Source: Caprimulgus europaeus
Lineage: Eukaryota; Chordata; Aves; Caprimulgiformes; Caprimulgidae
Length of the DNA: 64,000 nt
Assembly (NCBI GenBank): GCA_907165065.1
Contig: OU015525.1
Location: 52,895,537 to 52,959,536 of the forward strand
Direction of reading: 5' to 3'
Positions 1-64,000 of the stretch are shown piece after piece (within the stretch, counting starts at the first letter, position 1; the number at the start of each line of letters is the position of its first letter). The translations under genes and the position numbers were made by a program. The notes beneath the pieces were generated by a model. That model made no database searches. It saw nothing but the letters and a program-made list of their open reading frames with translations, and was not told the origin of the DNA.

Positions 1-3000
1 AAGGCAAGAGCGACCATCATATTACCTGGACTCTTCCTACTGGAAGAATCATTGAAGATTTTTAAATTATTTGGTTTTGTACCTTCAGATTTATTGCTTT
101 CATTTTTTAAATTTGTTCCATTGTATGATTTATGAAACACTCCACCCTCAGACCTTTAATGTGTTTCGTCTAATGCTGTCTGTTTTACACGATAGTCACC
201 CAGGATTATCCACCAAAGAAACACCATGCCCAGTACTTAAAAGCAGTATGTGCACCGTACGGCAGGACTGGTGTGGAAACACACCACTCTGGGTTGCAAT
301 TCAAGCTGCCTCAAAACTCCACACATTCCAGGATCTGTATTTCGCAGTTCAGATTAGTTGACACTGTTGCCTGAACTTTGGTTGTGTGCAGAGTTAAGAG
401 CTATGGTACAGCTCACCATGGAAGCAGACAGCAAAGATATTTCTAGAAAATGAAAAAGAAACTCCTAGTAAACTCTGGACAAAAAGCAACAAGAATAAAA
501 GGTTCTTCTTTAAGTTTTGCACTGGAGAAAACAGAGCTGACAGACTGTACAGATAAAAACCAAATGTGTTTTAAAATGAAAATATTTTCTAGTGTCAGTA
601 TTCTTTTTTTTTTTTTTTCCCCCCTCCATGTCACTGTAGTCATTCTCAAAGACAGGCCATTAATCCTACTTACAGTGAGTGATGGGCATTTCAGCTGCAA
701 GAGTGAGGTCACTGATTTATGGAGGCTATAGCTGTATCTAGGAACATGAGATGAAGGAAGAGTCTTGACTGAGGTTTTTTAAATTCAGCTGCTAACAATT
801 TTTACAGCAGCCATCAGTTCTACCCGAGAAGCAGGACTGCTGTTGAATGGGAGACAGAGACGAGGGAATAAAATGACATGAACCAGAGTAATTTAGGGTA
901 TGAACAAGGGCTAACAGTATTTTCAAGATAACAGAATAATCTGGTTTCAGTTAATGAACACAGTAACTTGTGGAAAAATTTTTATGTAAAAACTAACAGT
1001 AACATGCCTCATTTATATTTAAACCTAAATTGCTATTTGAGACAGAACTAGGAGATGAATAACTAAAACCAGTCATTTTAAGTGTATGACCAAGTTTTTA
1101 TTCTGTGTTGCTCTAAGGGAACCCACATCAAGCACGGCCAACATCTTCCCTGATGTGGCATAACACTAATGACAAAAGATGCAGCAAACCATCATTTGCA
1201 GTGTAAGACCGGTACCACCTTGGGAATCCACAGATTTAAGAAAAGCGCTTAATTTTAATTTCCTCTTTCTTTAAAACAAGTGCACAATGGATTAAATGTT
1301 TCTCATATTCATCCAGTAGTCCATCAAATCATCACTATATCTTGGGATCTACATAGGACCTGAGGAGGTCCAGTTCAGCTCCTGTTATCATAGGAAGCAT
1401 TTCTTCACGTTCACCCAGCCCCAGATCCTATTTGAGAGGACTTTAGTCTTACTCCATTTGATGGAGAGTTTGTTTGGCATCATTTCACTGGCACATAGCC
1501 ATAGCAAACAGCAACACTGGAAGCCCGTAACTAGAAACAGTGGGTTTCAGGAGCAAAAGAAATTGCAAAGGCATCTCAAGAGATAAGATCAGTAGAGGGA
1601 ATTGGAGCAGGTTCAGTACCAACAGAATACACCTGAAAACAGTATCTGCTTCTTTATGTAATGGAGGGGAAGGAAAAGAAGAGAATCTAGCAATTGTTTT
1701 TAATCTCCTCTCATTAGCCTAGTGTTACTCTTCTATGTGCTTCAGGAGAAAGTGTATCTAAGACTTCGGAATGGGAAATAAACCCAATTAAGGATTTTCC
1801 TTAAAGTTAACTATAAATATAGAAGAGCTGAGATAAATTTTTAAAACAGTGAGCTGTAGTTTGAGACATATGTAACTTCAAACCATTACTTTTCTTCTTA
1901 ATGCTTTGTAATAGCTAAAGCCAATGAAAATAGGATTTCCTTTGGCATTCGTTTGAACTTTGTCCATTGGAGATACTTTTTTGTGTAGCATCTCTGACTG
2001 TATGGTAACTAACATAAAAATAACGCCAGCCAGTTTGATTGAATACGGTTGACTGAACAGAATTTTGTTTGGGCAATACAATGAAAAATATGCAATACGT
2101 GCTGCTGGTGTGTTCAACAAATATTAAAAAAATAATAAAAAAAATCATGCAACTTACCTCAGCATTGCCTCAGGCACCCTGCAAATTTTTAATAGATTAA
2201 ACTAGGAAAAATAATGATTAAAAATTAAGGTTTGATTCCTAGCTCTGCAGAACCTGGACCATTATTGCCCCTTTTTTAAAAGGGGAACACAGTTCTTTAT
2301 CTCACCTTTATTACTTGTGAAGAGGGAAAATACAAAGATGAAGCTTGTAAATGAGCCTTCTGATCTTAACTGACAGAACTATTTGGGGTTAAAGCAAGAA
2401 ATCTGCAGCAAGATTTGCCAAATCACAGGATGTTTGCCAAAGTGAAGCCCGGACTCAATGTCCAATTTATTTGCCATGAGGAACTGTTTGTAAGGAACTA
2501 TAATTTCAGCAGATATAAGTTGTTGTACAGGTGAGCCACATCATCTCACCAGCTGCTTAAATCTTCTCTGGGAAGAAATAAGGCTAAGCTGTTAAAGCCT
2601 TGCTTTGATCTAGGATCTAGATTTACAGGCCCATTAAAATTTTTTTTGAGCTGCTTGAACACAGAACACCATTACCTGTCATTTGTGATGAGACAACCTT
2701 AAAAAACTTCAGAGATAAATGTTAAGCGACTCCAAACAGCTTTAAAAACACCAAGGCGATGTATTCATTCTTTCTGTATCTGTAATGGTCACAAGGGCTG
2801 TAATTGCTTGCTATGCCCACTCTTGCCTGGTGTGCAAAGACCTGCCTGGCCATCCTGGTCCCCTACCTCGATGGTGTAGAGCAGCCAGGTCTGCTGTGAC
2901 TCCAGCTGCAATAAGTCAGCCTGTCTCCTGTACCTGTGTCTGCGTTGGCAATGGTGCTTTCAAATATCACAATTTTTGATGGTTTGTTTTCTAAGCTGCT

Positions 3001-4584
3001 TTATGTTGAGAAGCCAGACAAAGACCAACAATAAATGAGAAGAGACAGAGACAAAAGATGGTTGGTAGAAACAGGCAGGTGATCTTTATTTCATGTGGCA
3101 CAGCATTAGGCAGACAACCCAAGACACAGTTTCTAACAAAAACCAAAACTATCACTCCCAGGAACAATCCCCCAAACAAGGGTCTACTGCCAACAGTGGC
3201 ACTGAGATGTCCTTGCCTGTCCACTCTCATCTCCTCATAGTTTGCATTCACTTAGGCTGCATCTTAGCTGTGAGTGTCCTTTCCAAGGAGACTAACTTCT
3301 CAAGATACAGTATCTTTAGACAGCGTACATACTGCATGGTATCACCAAAGTGCAATCTCCTCAAGCCATGCTAAAATATAACGCTAACTCTGGAGAGAAG
3401 GCTGTGCAATCGCCTTGCGTCTCTCTGAGGTAATACAATGCTGTTTCTTAGCTGATAACATAAGGGGCACCTGAGGGAAGATCAGTATGGCTTCAGAGTC
3501 TAATTTTAAACTCCTGATGCAATAGCAAGAACCTGGCATGTCATCTGCTGAGACACAGGGTGAAAACCTCCTCCAGCCCTTGCTGCTGCCGGGTGCTGGC
3601 AGCACCAGAGAGCGGAGACTACGGTCGCCGAGAGGGCTGAGAATACAGATGTTCTATATGTCTGAAGGACTAGGAGGAGGAGAAGTCAATCAAAGATCAC
3701 GACGGACTGTAATCTTTGCGTTGGTCATTAGGCGAGAGGTAAGCAATGATGGCGGTCGGGGGAGTTACACAGTTAGCACTCTGCATTAAAGGCATGAAGA
3801 ATGGCTGGTGGAAGGAAAACGTCTTAGAGACTAAGGGCAAAGCTTCAAAAGCCTTGGGAAATTACTTTTAATTACTATCTACAGGTTATTCTCTCTATAT
3901 AGACTATTTTTCTTTCTAAATTAAGAAAATAAACATTTATTAACAAGTCACTGGGTCAAATCCCGCTCTCTACAGAAGCCAAATCCATTGACTTCAACGT
4001 GAGGGAGCTGTGTGTAAACAATGATGGGTGAATTTGGCCCTTTATATCCTGAAAAGTCTGCTTGTACCCATTTCTCTCAGTCCTGCAAGAAAATACAGAT
4101 TAAAGGGTGAATTAATTGTTACGAATTTCTCTCAAACTACCAGGGGAGTGTCAACTAGATGTGGCAAAGGAGCAAGAAAAAGGAAGAGGTAAGTAAGTAA
4201 GCACTGCTTTAAAGAGAGAATTTTATCCATGTTTCAGAGCAAAAGTACAAAAAGAGAGTGGATCTGGATCAAGTGCTACTGGCCTTTGCTTTCTAAGCAA
4301 CCACAAAATCCTTCATTTAGCCTTGGTGAAACAGTACACAACCAGAGAAAACAGAGGGAACCAAATATTCCTTTTCCTTTGCAAACATCATTTGCCCAAA
4401 GGTGAACACTGTCATCCCTTCGGATGCTGCGCTAACTCCAACTGTCTGCACAGTGCAGTCTCAGCCGCTGAAGGCAAAATGTGTCTACTGTGCAGATGAG
4501 CAAAATCTGTGGTGTCTTACAAACATAACAACGTTTTGAGTATTAAAAAACACTAGGTGCTTTTAGACACAGAACAATACGATT
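1..4584. other. Intergenic DNA downstream of EPB41L3
   Basis: AT-rich sequence with no convincing exon, transposon or RNA gene. Short frames here lack recognisable protein motifs. A small CpG-containing patch lies near 3590-3770, and T runs occur near 604-618. Several AATAAA sites on the minus strand could serve as distal ends of the gene, but nothing shows their use. Confidence 0.6.
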
Positions 4585-4601
4585 TGGATGCATTTACCAC
4601 T

Positions 4602-4607
4602 TTTATT
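4602..4607 (-). terminator. EPB41L3: Polyadenylation signal AATAAA of EPB41L3
   Basis: On the minus strand the context is GTGAAATAAAAGTGG. Cleavage is expected about 15-25 bases further left, near 4580-4590, and a GT-rich element follows. Chosen as the main 3' end by its place and context; not proven. Confidence 0.7.
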
Positions 4608-5512
4608 TCACTATGCAGAAACATACATTCACCATGTGTTGTGATGTAGCTGACAGTGTAATGGACGCTATCCCTTCCGTGGGTATTATAGCTGGACACT
4701 AACGAGTTTTCAGTGGATGTTCTGTACAGGTTAAGGCTTGACTCTGAACTAGATAGTAAATGCTGACCAGATTCTCAAACAGATTTTTTTTTTCTTTTTT
4801 TTCCTCTGAGAACAAAAGGGAAATCAATAGAAAACCGTCACGGTTATTTCAGATTAATAATTTTCTAATGCTGCAAACTAAGTAAAATACAGATTTTCTT
4901 CTCCAAAATAACTACATATAATTTACAAGGTTAGGCTCTGTGAAGGGTGACTGGAAGCTGACTCTGAACAATGCTGACTAAAATCATTAAAGTTAATATA
5001 CTAAAATCATTACTACCTCATAAGGTATTCAGTCAGGTATACAAAGCACACTTTGTAAGCATTTAAATATTTTGATAAGAGTAAAGATTCGTCATCGTTT
5101 ATCGGGCAGTAATAAAACCAGATGAAACAAATATAAGATTCAAGTTGTTTACTGAATAAACTGTGTTATTGGCACATCTAATGTGTGGTAAAACAATATA
5201 CACAGTACCTACACAGCTTTTAGCATTTGGGGGGTAATCTTCATTTACAATATCTGTAAACAAAAGGCTTGCCACCTAACAGATTTTAATTTGTTTAGAC
5301 TTTCATAAACTGTGAAAGGCATGAACTGTTTATGTGTTATATGAGATCACTGTTTATATTGTTTATGAACGTGCAGGTATAGCTGAAAACTTAGACATTT
5401 TAAGAAAATTAAAAATGCTGCTTTTCTGTAATTTTATCATTGCTTCATGCAATATTGTTTAACTGCTGCTGATTCAGATTGCTTTCTACAGGAAGGTTTC
5501 TCTGCCAGTTTC

Positions 5513-5518
5513 TTTATT
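5513..5518 (-). terminator. EPB41L3: Candidate proximal polyadenylation signal
   Basis: An AATAAA in the context CCGTTAATAAAGAAACTGGC lies about 140 nt into the 3'UTR exon. If used it would remove most of the 3'UTR. Confidence 0.35.
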
Positions 5519-5657
5519 AACGGTCAAGGTCAATTCTTCTGTACTGAAATTTTCCATAGACAGATACAAGTCAGTCAGGTTGGAACTGAGACTCCGTATA
5601 GGCTCTCGCATTCCTACTGGTGTGCATGTCTGGATTCATATGCAATCTAGGTTATTC

Positions 5658-6922
5658 CTGCAGGAAAGAGAACTGAGTTAATTATCTGAAGCAACCACTC
5701 TCTTGCAAAAGAGATTTTGCCAATTCGTTTGTGTAATGAAAGCTATTTGAAAACAGCATCATCCCAGTATAAGCAACCTGGCCCCAATCCAAAGTCCACT
5801 GATATCAGTGGAAAAAATTAGTGAAATCAATAGACTTTTAAGCAAGCCACATTATGTTGTCTCTGAAACATTTAGCAGAATACCACAAGAATCACAGCTA
5901 CTCACTCCTTAGTGACTGGTTCCATTTTCCAAATAAATAACAGATACTGAAATTCAGTTTTCTTTAGGGCCTCTATAATCAAAAGCAGGAGAGCAAAACA
6001 GCTTCAAAAGGTGCTGTGCATCATGCTCTGTTACTTACACCAAATGTTAAGAAATTGGTATTGTTTTAAGAATAAAATGCAGCTATTGATTTAAACAAAC
6101 CAGTCAAGCAGCTTTCCTTTTTTTTTTTTTTCTTTTCCTTCTGCATACAGCATTCAAAGCTATTTGTGCAATGGTGCTGGCATTAACGGATTTTGCATAG
6201 CAGGTTAGTATACATGACATGTTTTTGCAGAATAAATACAGTAAGATTAAGATGTCTCTTTAGCCAGCCACAACTGGAGAGCATGCCTTTACTGAAGAAA
6301 AGCTTGTCACAAGAAAAGCTGCATTATCATCTCATCCTGATAAACAATGCTGCTTTAAAACATAAAATGTTATTTCAAATACAAGAAAGCCAAGACATCC
6401 AAATACTGACACACTAATTCACTGAGTTTAAAAGAAAAAACAAAAGCCAGTTGGACCATAACTTTGCAAGTTAGGAATTAAAGCTTAATTTGTAACATAT
6501 CTGCATGGGACATTTAAAAAGCAGCTGTAGTTTTTTTCCCTTGGCATTTTTAAACAAAGTGCATACTTTTAAGAACAAATTATTCTTGTTCTTAAATGAC
6601 ATAAAAGCAGACAACAGGTTGTTTTGACTTCAAAATTAGAAAATTAGACTATATCAAAGCATGGACAATGAGGACTTTCCAAAGAGCCAACAAAAGCAAA
6701 TGAGTAGTTTCTCTTTCTCCAGCTGGCATCATATAAATGAAGAAAGACAGTTAGAGTTGAATGTGCTTTACATTCAAATATCAGAACTGATAACCAGCAC
6801 AAATGCAACTTGCAAATGCCAGTGAGAGAAAGCAAAGAGTTAGAGGTGAATTATGATAGGAAAACAACCTTTGCAACATGCCAGCCCAGTAAATGCCTAG
6901 GAAAATCATCTAGTCCTCTTAC
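5658..6922 (-). other. EPB41L3: EPB41L3 last intron (within the 3'UTR)
   Basis: A 1,265-nt intron between the six bases after the stop codon and the terminal exon. The donor is CAG|GTAAGA and the acceptor TTTCCTGCAG. Nothing else is recognised apart from a T run near 6117-6131. Confidence 0.75.
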
Positions 6923-6928
6923 CTGTGG

Positions 6929-63823
<56,895 letters not shown>

Positions 63824-64000
63824 CTATAAAGAGAAAGAAAGGTACATTTTGAAGTGAGCTAAACCAACCACACGACGCAGTACACTGTGCACCCTGCATC
63901 CAAGCATTTAAGTGAGCCCCGTGTGAGGCTTGGATGAGAAAGCTGCTGATGTAAGACAGTCTTCTTTATCTGCTGAAAAGATTTCCTGTATTGCCCATAT

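Larger units (their letters stand above)
4585..5657 (-). other. EPB41L3: EPB41L3 3'UTR exon (non-coding terminal exon)
   Basis: A strong acceptor, GTTCTCTTTCCTGCAG, sits just right of 5657, downstream of the last coding exon. It opens a stretch of about 1.07 kb without a long frame that ends at an AATAAA signal (4602-4607). A GT-rich stretch (TATTGTTCTGTGTCT) follows near 4566-4581, as expected beyond a cleavage site, so the left end is approximate. Its length fits the roughly 1-kb 3'UTR of mammalian EPB41L3 mRNA as I recall it. Another AATAAA at 5513-5518 could give a very short 3'UTR. Confidence 0.8.

Overview
The window is a piece of a bird chromosome. It carries most of one large multi-exon gene on the minus strand, EPB41L3 (band 4.1-like protein 3, also called protein 4.1B or DAL-1). 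The exon-by-exon translation follows the vertebrate 4.1B sequence from just before the FERM domain to the conserved C-terminus, which ends [13 protein letters not shown]. The bird origin rests on several CR1 LINE fragments and a solo LTR of a type common in neoavian genomes, so a neoavian rather than a galliform bird is likely (inference). No other protein-coding gene, RNA gene or CRISPR array was recognised.

Layout, right to left in the direction of transcription. The 5' end of the gene (promoter, first exons, N-terminus) lies beyond base 64000. The first exon seen, 63626-63823, carries the end of the N-terminal unique region and the start of the FERM domain. After a 17.3 kb intron, exons from 46278 down to 32454 encode the FERM domain and 30363-30538 the FERM-adjacent region. 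Between 28243 and 16912 lie an alternatively acceptable exon, a 567-nt exon with a very hydrophobic stretch, and small exons of the spectrin-actin-binding (SAB) region, including a 66-nt exon matching the regulated exon 16 of EPB41. Between 13666 and about 11640 there are three further in-frame exons, the last over 720 nt. They are absent from the canonical mammalian protein as I recall it and could add about 300 residues. From 11113 to 6923 come the variable tail exons and the C-terminal domain. The stop codon lies 6 nt before a final splice junction, and the 3'UTR is a separate exon, about 4585-5657, with a good polyadenylation signal.

Bases 1-4584 are intergenic sequence downstream of the gene and show nothing I can name. 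Introns hold CR1 fragments (7.5, 9.4-9.6, 36.0 and 50.2-50.9 kb), one solo LTR (30671-31253) with a perfect 5-bp target duplication, and microsatellites.

With every recognised exon included, the window encodes about 1376 residues, assuming the phase-0 donor at 11642. Without the four optional cassettes it encodes about 1054, which fits a full protein of about 1.1 thousand residues once the missing N-terminus is added. Nearly all cassette exons are phase 0 at both ends, so the gene can produce many in-frame isoforms that differ in membrane, spectrin-actin and partner binding.
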